Below are positions 15,914 to 25,006 of a DNA stretch of 64,000 bases, in pieces. The notes beneath the pieces are model-generated. The model did not search any database. It saw only the letters and a program-made list of their open reading frames with translations, and had not been told where the DNA came from. The translations under genes and the position numbers were made by a program. Each line of letters begins with the position of its first letter. Position 1 is the stretch's first letter. The stretch comes from JAZGGS01 sp963714405 (GTDB lineage Bacteria > Bacteroidota > Ignavibacteria > Ignavibacteriales > Ignavibacteriaceae), in assembly GCA_963714405.1 (NCBI GenBank), contig CAVQOH010000002.1:1274628-1338627 (forward strand), given 5' to 3'.

Positions 15914-17924
15914 ATGAGTTCGCCAACTAAATCCGGTAAAAGTAAAAAAATAATTTTTATGTTTTTTGCAGTATTAATTATAGCTGCAGCCGTTTTCGGA
16001 TATTTTTATTTTTTTGGAAAGGAAGCAATAAAAAAAGAGTTAATCACTTCCATTGAAGTTATTCCCAATGATTCATCAGAAACTATTTTAAATTATAAAA
16101 ATGAAATTATATTAAAATTTCCCCGCAGTGTGATTAAAGAGATAGATACACTTTTTGTTTACAATGTTTTAAATATTGATAAACCGGAATTTGCAGAACA
16201 GCTTCTTAAGACTTATGATTTCCAGTTTAAAAACGCAAAGAAGTTTGAAAGCGATGTTGAACTGGAAATGTCTTATAAAAATGAAATAGAGAATAAAAAT
16301 AATTTTAAAAATATTACCTTAATGTTTTTTAATGAAAAGCAAAATTCGTGGGAACATGTAGATACGGAAATTGATAAAGCAAATTATAAAATATTTTTCA
16401 AAACGAAACATTTTTCTTCTTACGGAATGGTTGGTTATGATATTCTGAAGGGCTATCCCTTAATGAAAGTTAGGGAGATGAAGCGTCCATCACTTCTTGA
16501 TAGTAAGCCCGGTTTGAATAAAGCGCAGGAAATTTTGGAAAAGCATTCTATTTATATGCCTTCAAAGGAAGCAACAAATTCTGGCTATGAAATGATGGTG
16601 GAAGCTTTTGGATTATCATCAGCATTTACCTCATTTTCTGAAGAAGTTATTGGGCTACCGGTTTTTGAAGCATTCAATAAATATGCTGGAGAACTTGGGT
16701 TATTGTTTTCTCTCAAACAATTTTCATCTGAAATATTTGAAGGAAAAAACGAACAGGCAAAGCTAAATCTCTGCAAAAATTTAATGCTTTATTCCTTAGG
16801 GAAATGGGGCTCCCAGGCTTTAAAAATTTCCAATATAGGAATATTCTTAATTGATTATTCTCTAACAAAATTTGGAACGAAAGGATTGGAAGTAAGAGAG
16901 AAAAAGTACCAGGATATTTATGACAATTTTAATGCACATCATAATAGATACAGGAAAGATAAAGAAAAATGGACAACGTTTATTGTGAATGTAGTATCAT
17001 CAGAGCAAGACTTACAGATTCTTATTGATGATGAGTTAAACAAGTATTTAACAGAATGCTTTAATGAAGAAGGAAGTATGATTCCTGAAGATGTGAGAGA
17101 AATTTTAATTGCTAAAGAAAAAGAAAAAACACTTGAAATATTACACTCAGCACTTCAGAAGGCAAGTACAGAACTTGAAAATAAACGGAAAGAAGAAATA
17201 TTAAAAAAGTTTTATGAAGCTAAGAATTTGTTGAATTCTGAATTACAGATAATGGTATCAGTTTATAGTGATGGAAATGAAAAAGCCGGACTGCCTGTTA
17301 AAGTTGTTGTTCCCAAAGATCAAAATCTCTGGGAAGGAATAACTGACCAAGCAGGACAATGGAGTATAAGATGTACATGGTTAGGATACTTATATTATGG
17401 CAAACCTCTATATGTTGAGGTAAATTATAATGATCAAGTCTATAAGGAGGAAATTAAATTAAATAAAAAGGGCGACATTGTTAGAATTTATTTACCAAAA
17501 GAGAATGAATCCGAATCCGGCGAGTTTGATATACAAGGAAGTTATGAAGGTACTTATACTAGGTAATCCCACAGATGAATGCATCATAAAGGGACGGGTT
17601 AAAATAGAAATAGATGCTGATGGGAATACCAAGTTAACTGCTTCAGGAAGTGGTGGTTGTAAATATCCTGATTGGAGCAGTAAAGAAGAGCAGAAATTCA
17701 GTCTGAAGGGAAGTAAAGTAAATTTTAATAAGAAATTAAATGTTTATAACATCCATTTAAAAGGCACAGAAACTAAAAAGGTAACATATATTAATAACTA
17801 TGAGACAACTACTAAAGAATATGTAAGGGAAGATAGTAATCACAGTATAGTAATTTATAAGGATGGAACGATCAAAAGTTTAAGTCAAAATTCGCAATAC
17901 TTTAAATTGGAAGCGAAAAAATAA
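15914..17924 (+). CDS. Membrane-anchored hypothetical protein, split by a frameshift near 17561
   Basis: The first frame runs 15914-17566 (550 residues) and the second frame continues to 17924. The N-terminus is basic, then has one membrane helix (KKIIFMFFAVLIIAAAVFGY), so most of the protein is probably outside the cytoplasm. A helical central part is followed by an Ig-like or carboxypeptidase-regulatory-like module (MVSVYSDGNEKAGLPVKVVV). The first frame ends GSYEGTYTR-stop. Dropping the A at 17561 gives GSYEGTYTGNPTDECIIKG, which flows into a beta-rich domain ending in FKLEAKK. That makes a single 669-residue gene with one extra base the best reading. No known family was recognised. It is a real frameshift, a sequencing error or, less likely, two genes. 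Confidence 0.6.
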
Positions 17925-17934
17925 GCTAATAGAT

Positions 17935-18988
17935 CTAAACGGTTGCACCGCCGCAACTTGATCCGGCACCTGCTGTGCAGCCGTAACAATGCTGTCCTGT
18001 TACAATTCTTCTATCCTTAATTAAGGCAGCATTAAAATCTCTTATATGGGATGGAGCACCGTGATCCATATTTAATTCCAGCATCTGGTTAAAATCGCAA
18101 TCGTAAAGTTGTCCATCCCATCCAACGGAAATAATTGATCTGCACATCACATTTGATGCAGCAACCGGATTAAATGAATCAACTAAGCTTTTGCATGTAA
18201 CTTTGGTAGTTTCCAGATTGAATTAAGTAATCCAGAAAACGGCTGATAGGCATATTTGTAATTGTTACAAATTATTAAATACCACTCCAAAATGTTTATG
18301 TAATTCCCGTTTGTAATCTTTTTCCAAATCTTCCTGGGAAGGCGGAAGAAAAGCACCAACCGGATTATAAACAAGATTAAATATTAATCCGCTGTTTTCT
18401 TTTCCATAACCAAGTTCGTTTAATCTTTTTAATTGCTTTAATTGATTTTTCAAAAACACCTTCACCTCTTTGTTTATCTGTAAAAGTTTTTTTATAATAA
18501 TGGTAAGAGAAGAAACAATTTCAACCTTGTAGTTTGCCATAAACTCTGCATAATCTTCAAATCCGTTTGTCTTGCAAGATTGTAAGATTAGAACGAATGA
18601 TAATATGTGTTTATTAGTTTTTTTATTTCTTCAACAAACCATTTAAAATCCGGATTCAATTCAGGTGCACCGCCCGTAAGATCAACTGTTGGTAATATCG
18701 TTTGTTTACAATACATCTAAGACAAAGCTGCATTGTTTCTTTAGTCATTATTTCTTGTCTATCAGGTCCTGCATCAACGTGGCAATGTTTGCAAACCTGG
18801 TTGCACATTTTGCCTAAATTTATCTGCAAAATTTCTATTTTTTCTGCTTTTAAATATCCTTCACCAACAAGTTCATACTTATCATCAAAATGGGGTAACC
18901 CCGTATCATTGTTAATTATTTTTAACTGCTCATTTGCATTCGCCAGGGCTTCACCGAAAGCTTTCATGCTTTTATGTCTTTGTTCCAT
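17935..18988 (-). pseudogene. arsS: Arsenosugar biosynthesis radical SAM protein ArsS, multiply frameshifted
   Basis: The pieces, read in changing frames from ATG 18988, form one radical SAM protein. They are the cluster motif MCNQVCKHCHVDAGPD, then PTVDLTGGAPELNPDFKWF, NYKVEIVSSL, NELGYGKENSGLIFNLVYN, PVGAFLPPSQEDLEKDY, TITNMPISRFLDYL, and an intact C-terminus (GWDGQLYDCDFNQML ... HCYGCTAGAGSSCGGATV). This is the ArsS family with its C-terminal domain (DUF3641 type), involved in making arsenosugars. Between ~18720 and ~18185 I count about nine frame changes, almost all explained by one extra base, with no other obvious damage. The ends (18720-18988 and 17935-18180) are intact. It follows the peroxidase-like gene by 23 bases. 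As given it cannot make a full protein. Confidence 0.85.
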
Positions 18989-19011
18989 TTATATCCTTCG
19001 GCAATTAAAAA

Positions 19012-19344
19012 TTACATTGTTAGTTTTGCATTTACATTCTTCATCTGAACACCATGCACCAAAGATGCACCACCGCTTATTGCGCTGGCAACGTGAACAG
19101 CCTCTGTCATTTGTTCAAGATCAGCACCTTTTGCTAAACTTTCCTGCGTGTATGCATCAATGCAGTAGGGGCATTGCACTGCATGTGCAACAGCAAGTGC
19201 AATTAATGCTTTTTCTCTTTCGCTTAGTGCTCCGGCTTTAAAAACTGCGCCGTACCACTCGCTGAATTTTTTCCAGAGCTCTGGTGATCCTTCGCTCATA
19301 TCTCCAAATTTTGGCAAGTCTTCCGGTTTGTAATATGTTTCCAT
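19012..19344 (-). CDS. Arsenosugar-associated alkylhydroperoxidase-like protein (carboxymuconolactone decarboxylase family)
   Basis: A 110-residue AhpD-like protein with the motif QCPYCIDAYTQESLAKGA (CxxC plus downstream acidic and His positions) and HVASAISGGASLVHG. This short form starting with YYKPEDLPKF is known as the partner encoded beside arsS in arsenosugar gene pairs, and arsS does follow 23 bases downstream here. It may handle an oxidised or thiol-bound intermediate; the exact reaction is not established. This gene is intact although its partner is not. Confidence 0.88.
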   Translation of the reverse strand: METYYKPEDLPKFGDMSEGSPELWKKFSEWYGAVFKAGALSEREKALIALAVAHAVQCPYCIDAYTQESLAKGADLEQMTEAVHVASAISGGASLVHGVQMKNVNAKLTM

Positions 19345-19393
19345 ATAGAATTCCTTATGAAGAGTAGTTACATAAAAAAATAGATTTAAAAGT

Positions 19394-20122
19394 TTATTGT
19401 GAATTTAACTTCCAGTTATACTTTAAATATTTAATTTGCACATCATTCTCCCTCAAGTATTTTGCATCATTTTCATACATAAATTCAATTGCCGTCTTCT
19501 TTAATGAACCGTACTTCTCTACAAAATTATTATTAAACCATTTAAAAATTTCCGATAAGTATAATATTTTATTTTCCTTATCAATCCTATTTTTTTGATC
19601 ATCATTTAAAAATACTTTTGCATTTTCCACTAATTGATTAAAAACCATTTCACCATTGTAAGCTTTGTTGATTAATTTGGGGCAGCTATTAGCTGCACAC
19701 ACTAAACCAAAATGAACAAGAACCGGTTCAATTTTTAATATAAATTTATGTTCAAGTTCATCAAGAGTTAGCATATTACCTGCAACATTGTGTTTTACTT
19801 TATTAAAAAAACCATCAACATCCATTGGCGAATTAATTGGTAAATAATTTATAACATTGTTGATAACCGTTGCGTTGTATGCATTAATGTAAAATGCTAG
19901 TTGTTCTTCTTTACTGAAATTATTTACATCGGCAGTTTCTAATCTGTTTAAATATTCTTCAAACTGTGTATTATTATTAAATCCTTCATAGTTTACCATT
20001 CCATTTTCATCAACATTTTCACTTAAAAGTTTGTTGAAACCAGAATGATCAAATTCTACCGATTGTGCAAAATTAAAACCAATAATAAAACTGGTGAGAA
20101 AACTTGTTATTATTATTTTCAT
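19394..20122 (-). CDS. Exported DUF547 protein
   Basis: A 242-residue protein with a signal peptide (MKIIITSFLTSFIIGFNFAQ) followed by a DUF547 domain. Its hallmarks are visible: QLAFYINAYNATVINNVI, then HFGLVCAANSCPKL and the late segment LSEIFKWFNNNF. The biochemical function of DUF547 is unknown; it is related to the papain-like fold only by proposal. It lies 50 bases upstream of the arsenosugar pair on the same strand and might be cotranscribed with it, but this could be chance. Confidence 0.88.
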   Translation of the reverse strand: MKIIITSFLTSFIIGFNFAQSVEFDHSGFNKLLSENVDENGMVNYEGFNNNTQFEEYLNRLETADVNNFSKEEQLAFYINAYNATVINNVINYLPINSPMDVDGFFNKVKHNVAGNMLTLDELEHKFILKIEPVLVHFGLVCAANSCPKLINKAYNGEMVFNQLVENAKVFLNDDQKNRIDKENKILYLSEIFKWFNNNFVEKYGSLKKTAIEFMYENDAKYLRENDVQIKYLKYNWKLNSQ

Positions 20123-20216
20123 ATAATTAACTAAAATTTTTTTAATTCTTTTTTTAATATGCTAAAATGATTTAATCTTAACAAAAAAGATGTAAAATAG
20201 AAGACAATTAGAACAA

Positions 20217-21104
20217 TTAGACAACACGGTTAGCTCGCTGTACGATAATTACTCCTGTAATAATAAGTGCTGCTGCAATAAATATATTCAAGTTTAACTC
20301 TTCACTTAATAGTAGCCATCCTAAGAAAATCGCAATAACCGGGTTCACATACGCATATGTTGAAACCAGCGAAAGAGGTAAATGTGAGATTGCATAAATG
20401 TAGGATGCATAACCAAGTATTGATCCGAATATAACGAGGTATGCAGTAGCCAGAATTCCATTTGTACTAAAAGATAAACCACTAAACTCACCAAGTAAAA
20501 AGCCAAGTGTTAATTGTAAAGTTCCTGCAATAATCATTTGAAAAGTCGCACTTGTTAGTGGATCCACGCCAATTTTTTTATACTTTGAATAAATACTTCC
20601 CAGTGACCATGAAAAAACCGCACCCATCAGGCAAAGAACTCCTAACAGGTTGTTCCCATCCATCAGGAAACTAAAATCTTTACCAAATATTAAAAACACA
20701 CCAACAATACCGGTTAGCAGTCCCAAAATTATTTTAAAATTTATTTTTGGTCCTTTCTTGGTTACGGTTTCAAATCCAGTCATCCAAAACGGCAAAGTAC
20801 TTACTAAAAGAGCTGCCAGCCCGCTTGGTATCCATTGCTCTGCAACCACCACCAGACCATTAGCAATTCCTAATAGAGAAATACCAACTATAGCAATATG
20901 TTTTAAATCGTTTAAGGAAGGAAAACGCTTCCTTGTTATTTTTAAAAATAGCAGAAGAATAAAACCTGCAATTATCCATCTTATTCCTGCAAATAACATT
21001 GGTGGAAGTTCAGCCACACCAACTCTTATTGCTAAATAAGTTGTTCCCCAAATAATGCAGATAGCAATCCACGCTAAGTATGCTTTGATTTTTGCTTTAG
21101 GCAT
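20217..21104 (-). CDS. EamA/DMT-superfamily transporter
   Basis: A 295-residue inner-membrane protein with ten hydrophobic helices in two repeated EamA halves (AICIIWGTTYLAIRVGVAEL starts the first; LGAVFSWSLGSIY-like MGAVFSWSLGSIYSKYKK starts the second). Members usually export amino acids or metabolites, and the substrate cannot be told. A second, only distantly similar DMT gene lies at 32303. Confidence 0.9.
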   Translation of the reverse strand: MPKAKIKAYLAWIAICIIWGTTYLAIRVGVAELPPMLFAGIRWIIAGFILLLFLKITRKRFPSLNDLKHIAIVGISLLGIANGLVVVAEQWIPSGLAALLVSTLPFWMTGFETVTKKGPKINFKIILGLLTGIVGVFLIFGKDFSFLMDGNNLLGVLCLMGAVFSWSLGSIYSKYKKIGVDPLTSATFQMIIAGTLQLTLGFLLGEFSGLSFSTNGILATAYLVIFGSILGYASYIYAISHLPLSLVSTYAYVNPVIAIFLGWLLLSEELNLNIFIAAALIITGVIIVQRANRVV

Positions 21105-21205
21105 AAAATTAAATTAAGAAAATGGTTAAGGAATATACAACCTTTAAGAAGGGAAATTAAATAAAGTTATAGTAACTTTATTTTGAATGAAAAACGCAAT
21201 GTACC

Positions 21206-21249
21206 CATAAAAAATATGAGGGGATTCACCTAAAGTAAATCCCCTCATA
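21206..21249 (-). terminator. Terminator of the DUF134/NifX-like operon
   Basis: The perfect 11-bp stem ATGAGGGGATT (21216-21226) / AATCCCCTCAT (21238-21248) is followed, reading the minus strand, by ATTTTTTAT. It lies eight bases past the stop of the NifX-like gene. Confidence 0.85.
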
Positions 21250-21256
21250 CCATCCA

Positions 21257-21646
21257 TCAGTGATGATTTTCATTGCAACCCGTGAGTTCTTGTTCTTCCA
21301 GTTCTCCTTTAATAAATTTTTCCACAGCGGTATCTGCAATTTTTTCATCAGTTATGATAGGGTGAATATTATTTTCCTGCAGGTTTTCAATCATTCTCCA
21401 TCCACCTGATTTAAAGATTAAAGTACTGCAATCTTTAAGTCCTTCTACAAGGCGCCCATGCCCATGTCCGCCACCATATCCATGATGATGCTGATGTTGA
21501 TCTCGATTATGATTAGTAAATGTGTTTTCTCTAAGCTCAATCCGTTTAATTTTCTCATTTTCAATTTCATAAACGAGAAATGCCTTACATTTTCCAACAT
21601 GACCTGCAACTGTTTCTTTATTATTTGTCGCAACTGCTATTTTCAT
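21257..21646 (-). CDS. NifX/NafY-like (NifB-associated) small protein with His-rich loop
   Basis: A 129-residue protein of the dinitrogenase iron-molybdenum cofactor biosynthesis family (MTH1175-like): MKIAVATNNKETVAGHVGKC at the start and FKSGGWRMIENLQENNI in the middle. A central loop is very rich in His and Gly (HNRDQHQHHHGYGGGHGHG), which suggests metal binding. No other nitrogen-fixation genes are present, so a cofactor or metal-cluster carrier role outside nitrogenase is more likely. It is the second gene of a two-gene operon with the DUF134 regulator 22 bases upstream. Confidence 0.88.
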   Translation of the reverse strand: MKIAVATNNKETVAGHVGKCKAFLVYEIENEKIKRIELRENTFTNHNRDQHQHHHGYGGGHGHGRLVEGLKDCSTLIFKSGGWRMIENLQENNIHPIITDEKIADTAVEKFIKGELEEQELTGCNENHH

Positions 21647-21667
21647 ATTTTCCTCCTTTTAATTGTG

Positions 21668-22009
21668 TTAATTCCATCCACGACCACAACCCTTGCAGTA
21701 TTTCACTTTTTGCGGAATTGAATATTCTTCCGGGGTATCATTTATTTTCAACGCTTTACCATTTAGAATTCCATCTGCAACTTTCTGTCTTGCTTTGCTA
21801 ATAATTCTGCCAAAGGTTGCCCTGGAAATTTTCATATTCATTGCAGCTTCCTTGTGCGATTTTTTTTGAATATCAGCTAATTTTAATGCTTCCAATTCAT
21901 CATGATTAAGAATAATCTCTGAGAGCTTATTCATTGGAATTCCTCTTGGCTTGAAATAGTATGCCGCAGGATTGCAATGAATTCTTCTATGTTTTCTTGG
22001 TCGTGCCAT
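21668..22009 (-). CDS. DUF134-family HTH protein, probable regulator of the NifX-like gene
   Basis: A 113-residue protein beginning MARPRKHRRI, with the DUF134 core GIPMNKLSEIILNHDELEAL and a sigma-like helix-turn-helix (MKISRATFGRIISKARQKVA). The C-terminus holds a CKGCGRGW cysteine pair. DUF134 genes are commonly paired with MTH1175-type genes, as here. A 20-bp palindrome sits right at the promoter and is a natural autoregulatory site. Confidence 0.9.
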   Translation of the reverse strand: MARPRKHRRIHCNPAAYYFKPRGIPMNKLSEIILNHDELEALKLADIQKKSHKEAAMNMKISRATFGRIISKARQKVADGILNGKALKINDTPEEYSIPQKVKYCKGCGRGWN

Positions 22010-22024
22010 TCTTGGTTATTTTAA

Positions 22025-22075
22025 TTATGAGCATATGCTCATAACAAAATTATGATAAATTCATTACATTGTCAA
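22025..22075 (-). promoter_or_regulatory. Promoter and palindromic operator of the DUF134 operon
   Basis: On the minus strand TTGACA (22075-22070) and TAATTT (22052-22047) are 17 bases apart. Directly downstream is the perfect 20-bp palindrome TTATGAGCATATGCTCATAA (22025-22044), covering the expected transcription start. The likely binder is the DUF134 protein. Confidence 0.7.
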
Positions 22076-22172
22076 CTTCGATTAGGAAATTTCAGTAAAA
22101 AACTATCCATCAAACGATTTATTAGAGAAATTATCCTCTGATTCTTTCTTTTTCTTAACCCTTTCTATAATT

Positions 22173-22201
22173 TTGATAACTTATTTTTGAATATTTAATT
22201 T
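22173..22201 (+). promoter_or_regulatory. Candidate promoter of eno
   Basis: TTGATA (22173-22178) and TAATTT (22196-22201) with a 17-base spacer lie just upstream of the enolase start at 22230. The region is AT-rich, so chance matches are possible. Confidence 0.35.
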
Positions 22202-22229
22202 AAATGATAAAAACAGTTTTGGAGAAGAA

Positions 22230-23525
22230 ATGACGACTATTGTAGATATTCTCGGAAGAGAAATTTTAGATTCACGTGGAAACCCGACTCTTGAAGTTGA
22301 AGTTATGCTTGAAAGCGGAGTAATTGGTAGAGCTGCTGTGCCAAGCGGTGCATCAACCGGTGAGCATGAAGCTGTTGAGCTTAGAGATGGAGATAAAAGC
22401 AGGTATAACGGAAAAGGGGTTTTAAAAGCCGTTGAGAATGTAAATGAAAAAATTGCAGATCAGTTAATTGATTTTGATGCTTCCGACCAAGTTGGAATAG
22501 ACCAGTTTTTAATAAACCTTGATGGAACGGAAAACAAAGGTGAACTTGGAGCAAATGCTCTATTAGGAGTTTCACTGGCTTGTGCAAAAGCATCAGCAGA
22601 AGCATTGGACTTACCACTTTACCGTTATATTGGGGGAACAAATGCAAGAGTTCTTCCTGTTCCGATGATGAATATTCTTAACGGCGGAAGCCATGCAGAT
22701 AATAATGTAGATTTCCAGGAATTTATGATTATGCCTGTTGGTGCTCCTAATTTTGCAGAAGCATTGAGAATGGGCGCTGAAACGTTTCATGCTCTTAAAT
22801 CAGTTTTAAAATCAAAAGGTTACAATACTGCTGTTGGCGATGAAGGAGGTTTTGCACCGGATTTAAAATCTAATGATGAAGCTATTGAAGTAATTCTTGA
22901 AGCAATTAACAAAACCAGTTACAAAGTTGGTGATGAAATTGCAATTGCTCTCGATCCGGCTTCGAGTGAATTTTTCTTAAAAGAAAAGAACGCATATCAT
23001 TTATTTAAATCTGCTCCAAATAAGGAAATCAGTGTAGAGAAAATGGTTGAATTTTGGGCTGACTGGGTGAAACAATATCCTATTCTTTCGATTGAAGATG
23101 GTTTAGCTGAAGATGATTGGGATGGTTGGAAGTTGATGACTGAAAGACTTGGTAATAAAATTCAGCTTGTTGGCGATGATCTCTTTGTAACCAATACGCA
23201 AAGATTGAATAAAGGAATTGAGATGGGAGTTTGCAATTCAATTCTTATTAAAGTAAACCAGATTGGAACTCTTACAGAAACTTTAGAAGCTATAGAAATG
23301 GCAAAGACTGCAGGATATACAAATGTTATTAGTCATCGCTCAGGAGAAACTGAAGACACAACAATTGCAGATATTGCCGTTGCAACAAATGCAGGACAAA
23401 TTAAAACCGGTTCACTTAGCAGAACTGATAGAATAGCAAAGTACAATCAGTTGCTTAGAATTGAGGAAGAACTTGATACAACCGCAATCTTTCCCGGAAT
23501 TTCTGCAATAAACTATAAAGGTTAA
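22230..23525 (+). CDS. eno: Enolase
   Basis: A 431-residue glycolytic enzyme interconverting 2-phosphoglycerate and phosphoenolpyruvate; a homodimer or octamer that needs Mg2+. Full-length with all signatures: ILDSRGNPTLEVEV at the N-terminus, GANALLGVSLA, the loop NGGSHADNNVDFQEFMI, GDEGGFAPDL with the general acid Glu, SIEDGLAEDDWDGW, and ILIKVNQIGTLTET plus VISHRSGETEDTTIADIAV with the catalytic Lys and His region. The Shine-Dalgarno GGAGAAG precedes the ATG. A terminator follows directly, so it is probably transcribed alone. Confidence 0.98.
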   Translation: MTTIVDILGREILDSRGNPTLEVEVMLESGVIGRAAVPSGASTGEHEAVELRDGDKSRYNGKGVLKAVENVNEKIADQLIDFDASDQVGIDQFLINLDGTENKGELGANALLGVSLACAKASAEALDLPLYRYIGGTNARVLPVPMMNILNGGSHADNNVDFQEFMIMPVGAPNFAEALRMGAETFHALKSVLKSKGYNTAVGDEGGFAPDLKSNDEAIEVILEAINKTSYKVGDEIAIALDPASSEFFLKEKNAYHLFKSAPNKEISVEKMVEFWADWVKQYPILSIEDGLAEDDWDGWKLMTERLGNKIQLVGDDLFVTNTQRLNKGIEMGVCNSILIKVNQIGTLTETLEAIEMAKTAGYTNVISHRSGETEDTTIADIAVATNAGQIKTGSLSRTDRIAKYNQLLRIEEELDTTAIFPGISAINYKG

Positions 23526-23530
23526 TAAGT

Positions 23531-23563
23531 AAAGCCCAACCAATAAACTGACTGGGCTTTTTT
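23531..23563 (+). terminator. Rho-independent terminator after eno
   Basis: AAAGCCCA (23531-23538) pairs with TGGGCTTT (23553-23560), followed by more T, six bases after the enolase stop codon. Confidence 0.85.
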
Positions 23564-23602
23564 GTCACTAAATTTTTATAACATATCAGATTCGAGGATG
23601 TT

Positions 23603-24985
23603 ATGGCTGCAAACCAATTTCAAAAATGTGAACAGTTAATAAAGAAAAATAAAATTGAAGTAATCGATCTTAAAGCAATTGATCTTACAGGCAGGTTGCA
23701 TCATCTGTCTTTACCGGTTTATCATGACACGCTTAAAAAAATTGTAAAAGAAGGTATTGGGTTTGATGGATCAAGTTATGGCTTTTTGAAAGTTGAAAAC
23801 AGCGATATGGTTCTTTTACCTGATTTAAATACTGCAAAAATAGATCCTTTTAGAGAGGCTCCCACTCTTAGTTTTTTTTCGCATATTGCTCTCACAGATG
23901 ATAAGAGAAGCCCTTTTATGCAGGACGGTAGGTATCTTGCTAAAAAAGCTGAAGCATATTTAAAAAAGATGACCGGTGCAGATACATCCTGGTGGGGCCC
24001 AGAATTTGAATTCTACATTTTTTCTAATGTTGAATATGATACTCGTACTTCAACATCCTACTACAAAGTGGAACATGTAGAGGAATTTTATAAAAAAGCC
24101 TATCACGCTGCAAATCCTTTTGATGAATATGATGATTTTAGAGATAAGTTAACGAAATTACTTATTGAACAGGGTGTAAAGGTGAAATATCATCATCATG
24201 AAGTAGGTGAAAGAGGACAGCAGGAGATTGAAACATTTTTTTCTGATTTGCTTAACACCGGCGATAATATTGTTACAACAAAATATGTATTATTCAACTT
24301 TGCTGAGCAGAATAATTTGTTCATTACTTTAATGCCAAAACCTATGTACCACCAGGCAGGCAATGGTTTACATTTACATATGTTTTTAACAAAAAAAGGT
24401 AAAAATGTTTTCTATAAAAAAGGGGAGTATGGCAATTTAAGTGAAATGGGAAGATATTTTGTGGGAGGATTATTAAAACATGGTCCTTCATTATCTGCTT
24501 TTACAAATCCAAGTACAAATTCGTATAAAAGATTGGTTCCAGGATTTGAAGCTCCTGTTGCACTAACTTATGGAATTGGAAACAGAGCTTCTGCAATACG
24601 CATACCAAGCTATGTTAAGAATCGTGAAGAGACAAGAATAGAATACCGCCCACCGGATGCTACTATGAATCCTTATTTTGGAATGATAGCAATGCTTCTC
24701 GCAGGAATTGATGGAATAATCTCAAAAATTGATCCGATCAAGGAAGGATACGGACCTTATGATAAAAACTTTTTAAATGATGATTCAATTGATAAAATAC
24801 ATTTTCTGCCGAGAAACCTTGCAGAGGCAATTGATGCTTTAGAAGCTGATAACGATTTTTTAAGAAAGGGAGATATTTTTACAGACCAGTTACTTAACCA
24901 ATGGATAAACATAAAAAGGGAAGAGGTTCATTCTATAAGTACAATTCCTCATCCCTTTGAATATAAAATGTACTTTAATTTGTAA
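23603..24985 (+). CDS. glnA: Type I glutamine synthetase
   Basis: A 460-residue ATP-dependent ammonia-glutamate ligase. Signatures: GFDGSSYGF early, WWGPEFEFYIF (metal Glu residues), GERGQQEIETFF, NGLHLHMFL (in place of the commoner NGSGMHVHQS), TNPSTNSYKRLVPG, and RIEYRPPDATMNPYFGMIAM. The short length without the extra insertion fits the GSI-alpha subgroup. No typical adenylylation-site segment (NLYDLP) was found, so covalent regulation of the enterobacterial type seems absent. It sits alone between eno and a convergent exported-protein gene. A GS-like enzyme acting on another amine is possible but less likely. Confidence 0.88.
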   Translation: MAANQFQKCEQLIKKNKIEVIDLKAIDLTGRLHHLSLPVYHDTLKKIVKEGIGFDGSSYGFLKVENSDMVLLPDLNTAKIDPFREAPTLSFFSHIALTDDKRSPFMQDGRYLAKKAEAYLKKMTGADTSWWGPEFEFYIFSNVEYDTRTSTSYYKVEHVEEFYKKAYHAANPFDEYDDFRDKLTKLLIEQGVKVKYHHHEVGERGQQEIETFFSDLLNTGDNIVTTKYVLFNFAEQNNLFITLMPKPMYHQAGNGLHLHMFLTKKGKNVFYKKGEYGNLSEMGRYFVGGLLKHGPSLSAFTNPSTNSYKRLVPGFEAPVALTYGIGNRASAIRIPSYVKNREETRIEYRPPDATMNPYFGMIAMLLAGIDGIISKIDPIKEGYGPYDKNFLNDDSIDKIHFLPRNLAEAIDALEADNDFLRKGDIFTDQLLNQWINIKREEVHSISTIPHPFEYKMYFNL

Positions 24986-25006
24986 AGGTAGAATAAAAAA
25001 AATTGC

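Noticed and set aside
18185..18740. Programmed +1 ribosomal frameshifting as the explanation for the broken arsS
   Set aside because: About nine sites with no common slippery sequence would be needed in one gene; known programmed shifts use one or two defined sites.
18702..19241. 179-codon + strand open frame
   Set aside because: It is antisense to the intact ends of arsS and its peroxidase-like partner, has no ribosome site and shows a low-complexity His/Leu/Ser composition.
21257..22009. Nitrogen-fixation cluster
   Set aside because: Only a NifX-like small protein and a DUF134 regulator are present; no nifH, D, K, B or E genes are in the window, and such pairs are common in non-diazotrophs.
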